Origin: an uncultured Alphaproteobacteria bacterium
GTDB lineage: Bacteria > Pseudomonadota > Alphaproteobacteria > Micropepsales > Micropepsaceae
Reading direction: 5' to 3'
Length of the DNA: 64,000 bases
Assembly (NCBI GenBank): GCA_902826695.1
Contig: CADEFU010000010.1
Span: forward strand, 62,001-126,000
Shown here one piece after another: positions 1 to 8,137 of the stretch. Position 1 is the first letter of the stretch. Each line of letters starts with the position of its first letter. The notes under the pieces were generated by a model. That model was not told the DNA's origin, did no database searches, and worked only from the letters and a program-made list of their open reading frames with translations. The position numbers were made by a program, and so were the translations under genes.

Positions 1-1
1 C

Positions 2-460
2 GCCTATGACGAGTGGACCAAGGAAGCGCGCAAGTTCGGCAAGGCGATCTGGGACATCACCGGCAAGGGCAACGACGTCGACTTCGTGTTTGAGCATCCG
101 GGCGAATCGACGTTCCCGGTGTCGTGCCTCGTCGTGAAGCGCGGCGGCATGGTCGTCTTCTGCGCAGGCACCACGGGCTACAACATCACGTTCGACGCGC
201 GCTATGTGTGGATGCGCCAGAAGCGGATTCAGGGCTCGCACTTTGCGAACCTGCAGCAAGCGTCTCAGGCGAACCGCCTGGTCGTCGAGCGGCGCATCGA
301 CCCGTGCATGTCGGAAGTGTTCGGCTGGAACGACATCCCGAAGGCGCACACCAAGATGTGGAAGAACGAGCATTTGCCGGGAAACATGGCGGTGCTGGTG
401 AACGCCACGAAGACTGGGCTGCGCACGCTTGAAGATGTGATCGAAGCGGGCAAGCGCTGA
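2..460 (+). CDS. ccr: Crotonyl-CoA carboxylase/reductase, C-terminal part
   Basis: Only the last 152 codons are in the window; the frame is open from base 2 to the stop at 458-460. The protein carries out NADPH-dependent reductive carboxylation of crotonyl-CoA to (2S)-ethylmalonyl-CoA, the signature step of the ethylmalonyl-CoA pathway. The visible part is the C-terminal half of the MDR nucleotide-binding domain (DFVFEHPGESTFPVSC, then GGMVVFCAGTTGYN) and the tail with RYVWMRQKRIQGSHFAN, which I recognise as typical of Ccr rather than of generic quinone reductases. Mcd, another enzyme of the same pathway, is encoded 1.3 kb downstream on the same strand. The N-terminal half lies outside the window. 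Confidence 0.93.
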   Translation, partial: AYDEWTKEARKFGKAIWDITGKGNDVDFVFEHPGESTFPVSCLVVKRGGMVVFCAGTTGYNITFDARYVWMRQKRIQGSHFANLQQASQANRLVVERRIDPCMSEVFGWNDIPKAHTKMWKNEHLPGNMAVLVNATKTGLRTLEDVIEAGKR

Positions 461-489
461 GCATTGAGGGAGCGCGTCGGGCGCATTAC

Positions 490-517
490 GTTCTCCCTGG
501 CCATCACCCGGGAGAAC
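490..517. repeat. Small hairpin GTTCTCCC...GGGAGAAC
   Basis: A perfect 8-bp inverted repeat (490-497 with 510-517) around a 12-base loop lies between ccr and the next gene. The right arm contains the GGGAG that would serve as ribosome binding site for the ATG at 522, so folding could mask translation. There is no T tract, so it is a poor terminator. A close relative with a 3-base loop lies at 21229-21247, which suggests a dispersed REP-like element. Confidence 0.4.
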
Positions 518-521
518 GCCT

Positions 522-1718
522 ATGGCGCGCGTCACGATCAAACGGCTGACCGCCGAGAACGAGACGGAGTTCGGGCGCCTCCATTGCGATGCGACCGGCA
601 ACGGGTGGTGTCACTGCGTTGCGTGGTGGGTGCCGACGTGGGACGGTTGGGGCGAGCGCACCGCGGCGCAAAATCTGGAACTGCGCCGAAACTTATTCCG
701 CGAGGGCGTGCACGACGGCTACTTCGTGTACGCCGATGACCAATTGGCCGGCTGGGTACAAGCGTGGAAACGCGATGCTTATGCCAAGATTGCGACGCAA
801 TTCGGTGCGGCGCCAGGCGACGATGCGTGGATGATCGGGTGTGTTCTGGTGTTGCCCAACTATCGCGCACGCGGCGTTGGGCGCGAGGCGCTTGCGCTCA
901 TCGTCGACGATCTGCGGTTGCGCGGCGCACGCTCGATCGACGCGTTCCCGAAACGAGGCGCGACCGACGCCGGCGAGTTGTGGAACGGACCTGAATCGAC
1001 ATACGATAAGCTTGGCTTTGCGGTGGTTCGCGACGATGCAAAGCGTCCCCTGTTGCGCCTTCACCTTTGGGTTCTCATGACATCGACCAATCACCGCTCC
1101 ACGTCCGAAGCTCTTGTCGCGATTGTCCGGGATTTCCCGCGTGAACAGATGCGGTTGCAGGACTTGATGGACGGTCTGGGGGAGCGCAGCTTCGGCTTCG
1201 TACTGCTGTTGTTCGGCGTGCTGAGTGCGATCGCGATCGTCCCCGGCTTGGCTACGATCACGGCGATTCCGCTGTTGTTCTTCGGTGTGCAGATGCTGGC
1301 CGGCTACCGGACACCTTGGCTGCCGAAATCGATTTCCCATCGCAGTTTTGCAAAGGCGGACCTGCTCGCCACAATTCAGCGCGCCGTGCCTGCGATGCGG
1401 TGGGTCGAGACGATATGCAAGCCGCGCCTGACGTTCCTGATTGGCCGGTTCGGCGAGCGGTTGCTTGGGCTCCTGATCTTCGTGTTGGCCGTCGTGATCG
1501 CTTTGCCGGGACCTGGGACGAACTTCGCGCCGGGTGTCGCGATCGCCTTCATGGCGATTGCGATCATCGAACGCGACGGGTTGCTCGTGTTTGTGGGCGT
1601 GCTGGTGTCGCTGATCGCGCTCTATATCGGCTATCTGGGTTTGCACCTTGTCATTACGGAAGTGCTGCCCTGGGTGTGGGAACACACGCTCGATATTTGG
1701 AACCGATTTGTGGGCTGA
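522..1718 (+). CDS. GNAT acetyltransferase fused in frame to an ExoD-like membrane protein
   Basis: One 398-codon frame encodes two unrelated domains. Residues 1-185 look like a GNAT N-acetyltransferase, with the acetyl-CoA loop RARGVGREAL near residue 117. Residues 186-398 match ExoD (exopolysaccharide synthesis) proteins: LQDLMDGLGERSFGFVLLLFG, several hydrophobic segments, and a central PGPGTNFAPG. Codon 186 is an ATG (1077-1079) that would be a natural start for a free-standing ExoD protein. In the neighbouring frame a TGA at 1078-1080 forms an ATGA overlap with it, as expected if the GNAT gene normally ended there. The fusion may be real, or it may reflect a frameshift near the end of the GNAT part. 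A ribosome binding site GGGAG precedes the ATG at 522. Confidence 0.8.
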   Translation: MARVTIKRLTAENETEFGRLHCDATGNGWCHCVAWWVPTWDGWGERTAAQNLELRRNLFREGVHDGYFVYADDQLAGWVQAWKRDAYAKIATQFGAAPGDDAWMIGCVLVLPNYRARGVGREALALIVDDLRLRGARSIDAFPKRGATDAGELWNGPESTYDKLGFAVVRDDAKRPLLRLHLWVLMTSTNHRSTSEALVAIVRDFPREQMRLQDLMDGLGERSFGFVLLLFGVLSAIAIVPGLATITAIPLLFFGVQMLAGYRTPWLPKSISHRSFAKADLLATIQRAVPAMRWVETICKPRLTFLIGRFGERLLGLLIFVLAVVIALPGPGTNFAPGVAIAFMAIAIIERDGLLVFVGVLVSLIALYIGYLGLHLVITEVLPWVWEHTLDIWNRFVG

Positions 1719-1761
1719 AGGCGGGATAGCGATTGCGCACGCCTCGTGTTTGCGCTTTTGT

Positions 1762-1773
1762 TGCACCGCACAA
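1762..1773. promoter_or_regulatory. PhaR-like operator upstream of mcd
   Basis: TGCACCGCACAA ends 19 bases before the mcd ATG. It fits every position of TGCRNYGCASMA, the PhaR consensus I recall from Bradyrhizobium diazoefficiens. The identical 12-mer lies upstream of etfB (8961-8972). The motif match is seen in the sequence; the identity of the regulator is inferred, since no phaR gene is in the window. Confidence 0.55.
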
Positions 1774-1792
1774 CATCGCTCCAAGGGACGCC

Positions 1793-3427
1793 ATGCAGAC
1801 GACCGAATTGCTGTCGCAAGTTCGCACCGCCGTTGCCGCCGCCGACACGCTCTATCTGAAAGCCAAAGCGAGCGTGCGCGATGTCGTGAAGGCGGCCGGC
1901 GGCGTGGATCATGCGCAACATGCGGCGCACGGGCTCGCGTGGCTTTGGACGTATGTCGAAGCGCTGCGGCAGATGTTGAAGTGGGCGGAGCGGCTCGAGG
2001 GCGAGCGTAAGTTTGGCGACTTCGAGCGCGCACTGCTGCAGGCGGGCGTCGGCGAATACGCGACGCAGATCGCGTTCGGCATACCGATGAGTCAGGGCGA
2101 AACCGTGCGGCCGGTGGATTTCGGGCTCTCGGGTGACGATGTTGTCGCCTACATCAAGAATGTGGGTGGCGCGCTCGGCTGGCACGATCAGAATATCAAG
2201 ACCCGGATTGCCGCTCAGATCGCAGAGCATCCGAGTGCGGTGACGTTTGGGGAGATCGGGCTCGACGACGAGATGGCGCTGGTGCGCGATCAGTTCCGCA
2301 AGTTCGTGGTCGATAGGGTCGCGCCGCATGCGCATCAGTGGCATTTGCAGGATCAGCTGATCCCGCTGCCGGTCGTCGAGGAGATGAGTGCGCTTGGCGT
2401 GTTTGGGCTTACGATCCCAGAGGCATTTGGCGGCGCAGGTTTGGGCAAGACGGCGATGTGCGTCGTCTCCGAAGAGCTTTCGCGGGGGTATATCGGCGTA
2501 GGCTCGCTCGGCACGAGGTCGGAGATCGCGGCCGAACTGATCCTGGGCGGCGGTACAGAGGCACAGAAGAACCAGTGGCTGCCGAAGATCGCATCGGGCG
2601 AGATATTGCCGACGGCGGTTTTCACCGAACCGAACACCGGATCCGACCTCGGCAGTTTGCGCACGCGCGCGGTGCGCGAGGGCGACGTTTGGAAGGTTAC
2701 CGGCAACAAGACCTGGATCACGCACGCGGCGCGCGCCGATTTGATGACGCTGCTCGTGCGTACGAATCCGAATGCGCCGGGCTACAAGGGCTTGTCGATG
2801 CTGCTCGCGCCGAAGCCGCGCGGGACCGACGCCAACCCGTTCCCCGCCAAAGGCATGACGGGCGGCGAGATCGAGGTGCTCGGCTATCGCGGCATGAAGG
2901 AGTACGAGATCGGCTTCGACGGGTTCGAGGTGCCGCATGCGAACCTTCTCGGTGGAGACGAGGGGCAAGGCTTCAAGCAGCTGATGACGACGTTCGAATC
3001 AGCGCGTATCCAAACGGCGGCGCGCGCGATCGGCGTGGCGCAGTCGGCGATGGATTTGGGCTTGCGCTATGCGCTGGACCGGCAACAGTTCGGCAAGGCG
3101 ATATTCGGCTTTCCGCGGGTCGCCAACAAGATCGCAATGATGGCGGTCGAGATCATGATCGCGCGGCAGCTCACGTATTTCGCCGCGCGCGAGAAGGATG
3201 CCGGACGCAGGTGCGATCTTGAGGCCGGGATGGCGAAGCTGCTCGCCGCGCGTGTCGCGTGGGCGGCAGCGGACAACGCCGTGCAGATTCACGGCGGGAA
3301 CGGCTTTGCGCTCGAGTATCCGGTCAGCCGTGTGCTGTGCGATGCCCGCATCTTGAACATTTTCGAGGGCGCTGCGGAGATTCAGGCACAGGTGATCGCG
3401 CGGCGTTTGCTGGAAGACGCGAACTGA
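1793..3427 (+). CDS. mcd: (2S)-methylsuccinyl-CoA dehydrogenase
   Basis: A 544-residue acyl-CoA dehydrogenase family flavoprotein. Residues from about 160 onward are the ACAD fold, with FTEPNTGSDLGSLRTRA (FAD and substrate region) and, near the C-terminus, NIFEGAAEIQ, whose glutamate (about E525) sits where medium-chain ACADs carry the catalytic base. The extra N-terminal domain of about 150 residues and the total length separate methylsuccinyl-CoA dehydrogenase from ordinary ACADs of about 380 residues. The reaction oxidises methylsuccinyl-CoA to mesaconyl-CoA and passes electrons to ETF. The ATG at 1793 has AAGGGA at good spacing. The frame stays open to 1733, but that extension runs through the PhaR-like site and looks non-coding. 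The proximity of ccr supports the call. Confidence 0.92.
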   Translation: MQTTELLSQVRTAVAAADTLYLKAKASVRDVVKAAGGVDHAQHAAHGLAWLWTYVEALRQMLKWAERLEGERKFGDFERALLQAGVGEYATQIAFGIPMSQGETVRPVDFGLSGDDVVAYIKNVGGALGWHDQNIKTRIAAQIAEHPSAVTFGEIGLDDEMALVRDQFRKFVVDRVAPHAHQWHLQDQLIPLPVVEEMSALGVFGLTIPEAFGGAGLGKTAMCVVSEELSRGYIGVGSLGTRSEIAAELILGGGTEAQKNQWLPKIASGEILPTAVFTEPNTGSDLGSLRTRAVREGDVWKVTGNKTWITHAARADLMTLLVRTNPNAPGYKGLSMLLAPKPRGTDANPFPAKGMTGGEIEVLGYRGMKEYEIGFDGFEVPHANLLGGDEGQGFKQLMTTFESARIQTAARAIGVAQSAMDLGLRYALDRQQFGKAIFGFPRVANKIAMMAVEIMIARQLTYFAAREKDAGRRCDLEAGMAKLLAARVAWAAADNAVQIHGGNGFALEYPVSRVLCDARILNIFEGAAEIQAQVIARRLLEDAN

Positions 3428-3504
3428 CGCGGCAATAGGCTTAACGGCCCGCACCTGACAAACGCCCGGCGCCCGATTAGATTGGTCGCGGGGGAATTCT
3501 TGCA

Positions 3505-5241
3505 ATGGCAGGGGACGTGCGTTCGGCCGGGGGCGGCTGGGCGCTTCGCACAATTTGCGTGCTGGGCGCCGCAGCAATGGCTGCGGTGGGCGTTTATCTG
3601 TTCGAACCGGGACTTGCCGACCTCGGCTTTTATGTCGAGCGCGGGAAGTATGCGCTCGCCGGATACACGCTGATCTATGCGGCGCTGCTCGTCGGGTTTG
3701 CGGCCACGGCCGGCGTGCTTCGCACGGGGAACGGGCCCACCGATTATGCATTCTCGTTCGTTGCCGGGCCGATTGCGCTGTTTGCTCTTGGCCTTTTGTT
3801 TTTGGCGCTTGCCGTGGACGCTTACCTCTATCGCGATCCGACGAACTTTTGGGTTTCGCTTCTCGCCATACCGGCAGTTCTTTGCTTCGTCGCGACGTCA
3901 CTGTCGACGTTCGCCGAGACGCAGTCGGTGGCAAGTTCAGGAGATGGTCGCAGTGGCTCACGGGGCATGCTGGCCGGTCTTCTGAAGGTCACCGTCTACT
4001 TCGTTCTCTCACTGGCGGCGACCGTCATCTACATCAATGCGGGATACTTGCTGTTCTACCTGCTGCAGGCAAATCTGCTCGACGGCAACGACCTCGACCT
4101 CACGCGGATCGGGTCGGCGCTGATTGCCGTGTTGCGCGAAGTCATCGCGGAGCGCTGGCTCTTCGTTGTCATCATGGGCACCCTCGGCTCGTTGCTCATC
4201 TATGCGATTGCCGGGCTTGTCGCCTGGGGTACAGGCGGCTCGCAAAGCGGGCCGCAGGCGTATGACCCGCAAGATGAGACCTTCGTGGAGCGCTCCGCGC
4301 AACAGGTCAGGGACTATGCGGCGGCGCGCGGCTATGACCGTGATGGGCTGCGTTTGCTCTGGCTCGTCGTGCTGCCATCGATGTTTGCGCCGATGGTTGT
4401 CGCGCTCATCGTTGGCGTCAATCTGCACAACTGGTTCCCGCGACCCTACGAGGCGGCGCAGCTCGAGGCGCTCGGCTGGTTCGTTTACGAGCGCTCTGTC
4501 GGTTTGTCCGTTGCCGTTATGGTGTTCGCGGCTCTGCTTTGGGGCGCTTTGCCGAACGCCGTGATCTCCCGGTTGTGGCGAACTTACTCGGAGGCCGTTG
4601 GTTGGTCCGGCTTCACAACACAGCAGGTGTCACTTGAGACCTACCTCAGACAATTCCTGCGTTCGGGCTTTCTCTCGCGCGAACGTCCATTCGAGCCGGG
4701 CGCATTTCTGCACCGCATCAACACGATGTACGAGCCATACTTTCTCTTCTCGGCGACTGCCGCGACCTTCGTTGCCGCGATCATGTGGCATCACGACCTG
4801 AGCCGCTACTACGTGCTGACGGATCGTTATGCGGAGGTCATGAGCTACTGGACGCTCGAACGGCGGCGCGTTCCCTACGCGTCGGCGCACGAGGTGGCGA
4901 TTGGTTGCGAGTACGAGGATGGACGCCCTCGGCTTTCTTTTGCCATCCGTTTGCCCGGTGGATTTGAGGTCGATTTTCTTGCCAGGCAAGCGGTCGATGA
5001 CCGGCTGGCGGATCTCTTCCGGTTGGACGAGGCAATTCCGCCGTCGGTGCCGCGTGTGTTCTCGGTGGTGCAGCCGTTTCTGCAGCCGGCGCGCAGCGGC
5101 TTTGATGCCGTCTGCATCGAAGAGCTTGCGGCAGGTTTGCCCGAGGCCGACGGAGACCGCCTGCGCCAGGTTACGCGCGTCGAGGTCTGGCATCGGCAGC
5201 GGTGGCGTGAGCGGATTGGGACGAAGAAGCTCGCTTTGTGA
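3505..5241 (+). CDS. Polytopic membrane protein of unknown function
   Basis: 578 residues that I do not recognise. Roughly ten hydrophobic segments occur in three groups: residues 12-135, 160-250 and 285-430. Between the second and third lies a charged loop (AYDPQDETFVERSAQQVRDYAA). The last 130 residues (from about EVMSYWTLERRR) are soluble and probably face one side of the membrane. No catalytic motif stands out. The gene lies between mcd and a YdcF gene, all on the same strand, 77 bases after mcd. The ATG at 3505 is preceded by GGGGAA about 9 bases upstream. Confidence 0.75.
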   Translation: MAGDVRSAGGGWALRTICVLGAAAMAAVGVYLFEPGLADLGFYVERGKYALAGYTLIYAALLVGFAATAGVLRTGNGPTDYAFSFVAGPIALFALGLLFLALAVDAYLYRDPTNFWVSLLAIPAVLCFVATSLSTFAETQSVASSGDGRSGSRGMLAGLLKVTVYFVLSLAATVIYINAGYLLFYLLQANLLDGNDLDLTRIGSALIAVLREVIAERWLFVVIMGTLGSLLIYAIAGLVAWGTGGSQSGPQAYDPQDETFVERSAQQVRDYAAARGYDRDGLRLLWLVVLPSMFAPMVVALIVGVNLHNWFPRPYEAAQLEALGWFVYERSVGLSVAVMVFAALLWGALPNAVISRLWRTYSEAVGWSGFTTQQVSLETYLRQFLRSGFLSRERPFEPGAFLHRINTMYEPYFLFSATAATFVAAIMWHHDLSRYYVLTDRYAEVMSYWTLERRRVPYASAHEVAIGCEYEDGRPRLSFAIRLPGGFEVDFLARQAVDDRLADLFRLDEAIPPSVPRVFSVVQPFLQPARSGFDAVCIEELAAGLPEADGDRLRQVTRVEVWHRQRWRERIGTKKLAL

Positions 5242-5288
5242 CAGCCGACGCTTGATGGCGCGCCTGCTGAACCGCAATGCTTGGCGCC

Positions 5289-6149
5289 ATGTTCTATTTC
5301 ATTTCGAAGATCGTTTGGTTCTTCCTTACGCCGTCGAATGCGTTGGTGACGATCACGCTCGCGGGGCTTTGGCTGATGCGAACGAAACGCGCCGTGCTGG
5401 GTCGGCGGCTGGCGGCGACGGGCGCGATCGGGTTGTTCGTTGCGGGGTTGTCGCCGCTTGGCAATGCGTTGATCCTGCCTTTGGAGGACCGGTTTCCTAC
5501 CTATCGCGACGCCGGCTCGCCAGTTGCCGGGGTGATCGTGCTCGGCGGCACGTACGATACCGAAGCGACGAATGCGCGTGGGCAGATGGCGTTGAACGAA
5601 ACCGGCGAGCGGCTGATAGCGCTTGGCGAGTTGGCGCGGCGGTATCCGGAGGCGAAGCTCATCTATGCCGGCGGCGGAAGCGAGTTCACGCCGGATACCA
5701 CACCGGAGGCGACGCTCGTCGAGAACACGGTGCATCAACTCGGTGTTGCGCCGGGGCGCATTCTCTATGACCGCAAGTCGCTCAACACGTATCAGAATGC
5801 GTTTTACGCGAAGAAACTCGCGCGGCCTAAAGCAAGCGAGCGTTGGCTCGTCGTGACGTCGGCGTTCCACATGCCGCGGACGATGGGCGTGTTCCGGGCG
5901 GTTGGATTTGAAGTTGTGCCCTACCCCGTCGACTATCGCACGGCTGGCACAGCGTCCCTTTTCCGTCCATTTGCGTTCGTCGGCGAAGGGTTGCGCCGCA
6001 CCGACATTGCCACCAAGGAGTGGATCGGCTTGATCACGTACCGCCTGTCCGGCAGAACGGAGCATGTCTTCCCCGGTCCTCGATTCTCAGCCGAAGGTGC
6101 CCAAGCCGAAGTTCAGTCTCTTCCGCGTGCGGGAGAAGGACAACACTGA
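5289..6149 (+). CDS. YdcF/ElyC family (DUF218) envelope protein
   Basis: 286 residues with two N-terminal membrane segments (FYFISKIVWFFLTPSNAL and ATGAIGLFVAGLSPLGNAL), then a DUF218 domain: GVIVLGGT, LIYAGGGS, the acidic/asparagine region NTYQNAFY, and WLVVTSAFHMPRTMGVFRAVG. Members of this family (ElyC, SanA) are linked to cell-envelope precursor metabolism, but the reaction is not established. I chose the second ATG (5289) because family members usually start just before the first membrane helix; the ATG at 5277 would add four residues. The 3' end overlaps the next gene by 86 bases. A second YdcF gene lies at 38376. Confidence 0.85.
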   Translation: MFYFISKIVWFFLTPSNALVTITLAGLWLMRTKRAVLGRRLAATGAIGLFVAGLSPLGNALILPLEDRFPTYRDAGSPVAGVIVLGGTYDTEATNARGQMALNETGERLIALGELARRYPEAKLIYAGGGSEFTPDTTPEATLVENTVHQLGVAPGRILYDRKSLNTYQNAFYAKKLARPKASERWLVVTSAFHMPRTMGVFRAVGFEVVPYPVDYRTAGTASLFRPFAFVGEGLRRTDIATKEWIGLITYRLSGRTEHVFPGPRFSAEGAQAEVQSLPRAGEGQH

Positions 6150-6660
6150 GTTTTGGGTTTCTCATCTGATCGTCCTCGTCTCGACCGTGCTCGGCGTCTA
6201 TCTCGCGGCGAGCGCAGGCTACGACGCTGCGCTCGCGTTCGAGTCCCTGCGTAGCGACAAGCAGGGCTACTATATGCGGCGCGCACTCAGCGACGAACTC
6301 GACGACAATCTCAAAGACGCGCACAAGTGGACGACCTATTTCATCGAGGGCGACGCGTGGCGCTTCGAGGGGCGGGTCGAGGACTATCCGCTGCAGACTT
6401 ATGTCTGGGACTCCATGAAGACGGCGAGTGACGTGTCGTTCGAGCTTCCGCCCAAGGTGCTGACGGACATCCGCCGCTATTACCGCAACACGCAACTCTA
6501 TGTGCGCGACATGGTCGGCCGCACAGGCGCCTCGCGGTCGGCGGCCGAAGCGTTGCGCAAGGAGACGGCGCGCATGCGTAAGGAAGTCCTGCCTCTTCTC
6601 GCCAAGGATATGAAGGCATTCAAGGCGCGACTCGACGCCCGGGGCGCCAAGGTCGATTGA
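6064..6660 (+). CDS. Hypothetical protein with one membrane segment
   Basis: 198 residues. A short soluble N-terminus (FSLFRVREKDNTEFW) is followed by one membrane segment (VSHLIVLVSTVLGVYLAASAGY, about residues 32-53) and a helical, charged domain of about 140 residues with several conserved-looking aromatic residues (GYYMRRALSDELDDNL). I do not recognise the family. Its first 86 bases overlap the end of the upstream YdcF gene in another frame, which suggests translational coupling. A shorter start inside the overlap is possible. Confidence 0.65.
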   Translation: MSSPVLDSQPKVPKPKFSLFRVREKDNTEFWVSHLIVLVSTVLGVYLAASAGYDAALAFESLRSDKQGYYMRRALSDELDDNLKDAHKWTTYFIEGDAWRFEGRVEDYPLQTYVWDSMKTASDVSFELPPKVLTDIRRYYRNTQLYVRDMVGRTGASRSAAEALRKETARMRKEVLPLLAKDMKAFKARLDARGAKVD

Positions 6661-6691
6661 AGCGGACGACGGTCCAGGCTAGGCTGTCCGA

Positions 6692-6889
6692 ATGACAGGA
6701 AGCATTTTGGTCGGCATTGCCACCGTACTCGTCGCAGGCGTGCTCGCGGTAGGACTTTATAGCCTCTATCGCGGCGGCGACTTTGCACGCAGCTACTCGA
6801 ACAAGATCATGCGGCTGCGCATCGTCGCGCAGTTGATCGCGATCGTGGTCATCATGGCCGTGATCTATTTCTCAGGCCGCGGACCGTAG
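6692..6889 (+). CDS. HIG1-type small twin-transmembrane protein
   Basis: 65 residues with two membrane helices (SILVGIATVLVAGVLAVGLYSLY and VAQLIAIVVIMAVIYFSG) joined by the conserved NKIMRLRIVAQ loop of the bacterial HIG1 / twin-transmembrane family. Eukaryotic relatives are cytochrome oxidase accessory factors; the bacterial role is unclear. The stop codon is separated by one base from the start of the adenosyltransferase gene, so the two are probably cotranscribed. I recall this pairing upstream of etfBA in other Hyphomicrobiales. Confidence 0.85.
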   Translation: MTGSILVGIATVLVAGVLAVGLYSLYRGGDFARSYSNKIMRLRIVAQLIAIVVIMAVIYFSGRGP

Positions 6890-6890
6890 C

Positions 6891-7454
6891 ATGGTCGTTT
6901 TGAACCGCATCTATACGCGTACCGGCGATAAAGGGGACACGGCGCTCGGCACCGGCAAGCGGGTCGCGAAGTATGACCCGCGGATCGAGGCTTACGGAAC
7001 CGTCGATGAGACGAACGCGTGCGTGGGCGTCGTGCGGCTGCATGCGACGGGCGAACTCGATCAAATGCTCGCGCGCGTGCAGAACGATCTCTTCGATCTC
7101 GGCGCCGATCTCTGCGTGCCGGAGGACGGCAGCGAGATGGCGGCGAAGGCGCTCAGGATCAGCGACACACAAGTCGATCGCCTCGAGCGCGAAATCGACA
7201 CGATGAACGAGAAGTTGCAGCCGCTGAGGTCGTTTGTGTTGCCGGGTGGCACACCCACTGCGGCATATCTTCACGTTGCGCGCACGGTTTGCAGGCGCGC
7301 TGAACGGTTGATCGTCAAGTTGGCTGAGAGCGAAAAAGTCAGCGCTTCGGCGGTGAAGTACGCGAACCGGCTTTCCGATTTCCTTTTTGTCGCAGCGCGC
7401 TTTGCGAATTTGAGCACTGGCGACGTTTTGTGGGTGCCAGGCGCCAATCGCTAA
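6891..7454 (+). CDS. Cob(I)yrinic acid a,c-diamide adenosyltransferase (PduO type)
   Basis: 187 residues. The enzyme transfers the adenosyl group of ATP to cob(I)alamin, giving adenosylcobalamin. The PduO-family signatures are in order: TRTGDKGDTALGTG at about 9-22 (ATP binding), GTVDETNACVG at about 37-47, NDLFDLGADL, and CRRAERLIVKL, with the family arginine and glutamate, near residue 138. Adenosylcobalamin is needed by ethylmalonyl-CoA and methylmalonyl-CoA mutases, which belong to the same pathway as the nearby ccr and mcd, and by NrdJ (42134). The start is one base after the HIG1-type gene stop. Confidence 0.95.
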   Translation: MVVLNRIYTRTGDKGDTALGTGKRVAKYDPRIEAYGTVDETNACVGVVRLHATGELDQMLARVQNDLFDLGADLCVPEDGSEMAAKALRISDTQVDRLEREIDTMNEKLQPLRSFVLPGGTPTAAYLHVARTVCRRAERLIVKLAESEKVSASAVKYANRLSDFLFVAARFANLSTGDVLWVPGANR

Positions 7455-7479
7455 ACTTTCCGTCAGTTGCAACGGGGCC

Positions 7480-7507
7480 GCCGGCGGCTAAAGTCCGCCG
7501 CCTTTTC
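7480..7507 (+). terminator. Possible weak Rho-independent terminator
   Basis: CGGCGG (7482-7487) pairs with CCGCCG (7495-7500) around a 7-base loop and is followed by CCTTTTC. The stem is short and the T tract has only four bases, so this may only be an attenuating hairpin between the adenosyltransferase and YbjN genes. Confidence 0.35.
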
Positions 7508-7525
7508 TCAAACGGGAGATGACCG

Positions 7526-8053
7526 ATGCGCGTCCTTCTTTGCGCCGCTCTTCTATTGCTCCACGGGGCCGCACACGCCGCGACGACGGCTAAGCCTGCG
7601 GAACCAACAGTTCCCGCTGTTGCCCAAGCGCCGGTGTTTCAGGCGGGCATCACACGTGTCGAGCTTATGGCGGTGTTGTCCTCGCACGGGCTCACCGTCA
7701 GCGACGCGACAACGAAGGATGCAGATCCTTGGTTGACCGCGAAGACGCCGAAGGGAACCGAGTTTTACGTGAACATGTACGATTGCACCGGCGCCGGCGC
7801 CGACGGCCGGCGCTGCAGCAATCTGCAATTCCTCGCGCAATGGGAACTGACGCGAAATGCCGGGGTCGATTCCGCCAACGCCTATAATCAGAAGTTCGTC
7901 TTCGGCCGTGCCTATCTGAACAAGGACGGCAAGATGTTCATGTTCGACTACTCCATCAACATCAAGGATGGGGTCACGGCCGGCAACCTGAAGCGGCACG
8001 TCGACAACTGGCTTCGCGTGCTGGACGACGTCCGGGCGCTATTGAAAGTCTGA
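7526..8053 (+). CDS. Secreted YbjN-domain protein
   Basis: 175 residues. An N-terminal signal peptide (MRVLLCAALLLLHGAAHA) has a likely cleavage after AHA. The mature part fits the YbjN / putative sensory transduction regulator domain: GITRVELMAVLSSHGLTVS, FYVNMYDCTGAG, CSNLQFLAQW, AYNQKFVFGRAYLNKDGKMFMFDYSI. No enzymatic residues are known for this family, and periplasmic location is inferred from the signal peptide. The ATG at 7526 follows GGGAGATG at suitable spacing. A strong terminator follows directly at 8073. Confidence 0.75.
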   Translation: MRVLLCAALLLLHGAAHAATTAKPAEPTVPAVAQAPVFQAGITRVELMAVLSSHGLTVSDATTKDADPWLTAKTPKGTEFYVNMYDCTGAGADGRRCSNLQFLAQWELTRNAGVDSANAYNQKFVFGRAYLNKDGKMFMFDYSINIKDGVTAGNLKRHVDNWLRVLDDVRALLKV

Positions 8054-8072
8054 GGTTTCAAGCCCATCGCGT

Positions 8073-8118
8073 GTTGCAGCCGGGTCGGCTAAGGTCGGCC
8101 CGGCTGCAACATTTTTTG
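8073..8118 (+). terminator. Rho-independent terminator
   Basis: A perfect 12-bp stem, GTTGCAGCCGGG (8073-8084) with CCCGGCTGCAAC (8099-8110), has a 14-base loop and is followed by ATTTTTTG. It ends the YbjN transcript and separates it from the rhomboid gene. Confidence 0.9.
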
Positions 8119-8137
8119 CGATCGAGGTTCATGCAAC

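Noticed and set aside
1733-1792. Upstream TTG start for mcd
   Set aside because: It would place the PhaR-like site inside the coding region, and ATG 1793 has a good ribosome binding site.
693-2033. Long minus-strand open frame of 446 codons
   Set aside because: Arg/His/Gln-rich shadow of the GNAT-ExoD and mcd genes; a side effect of high GC at third positions.
4875-6065. Long minus-strand open frame of 396 codons
   Set aside because: Shadow of the membrane protein and YdcF genes, with no hydrophobic or domain pattern.
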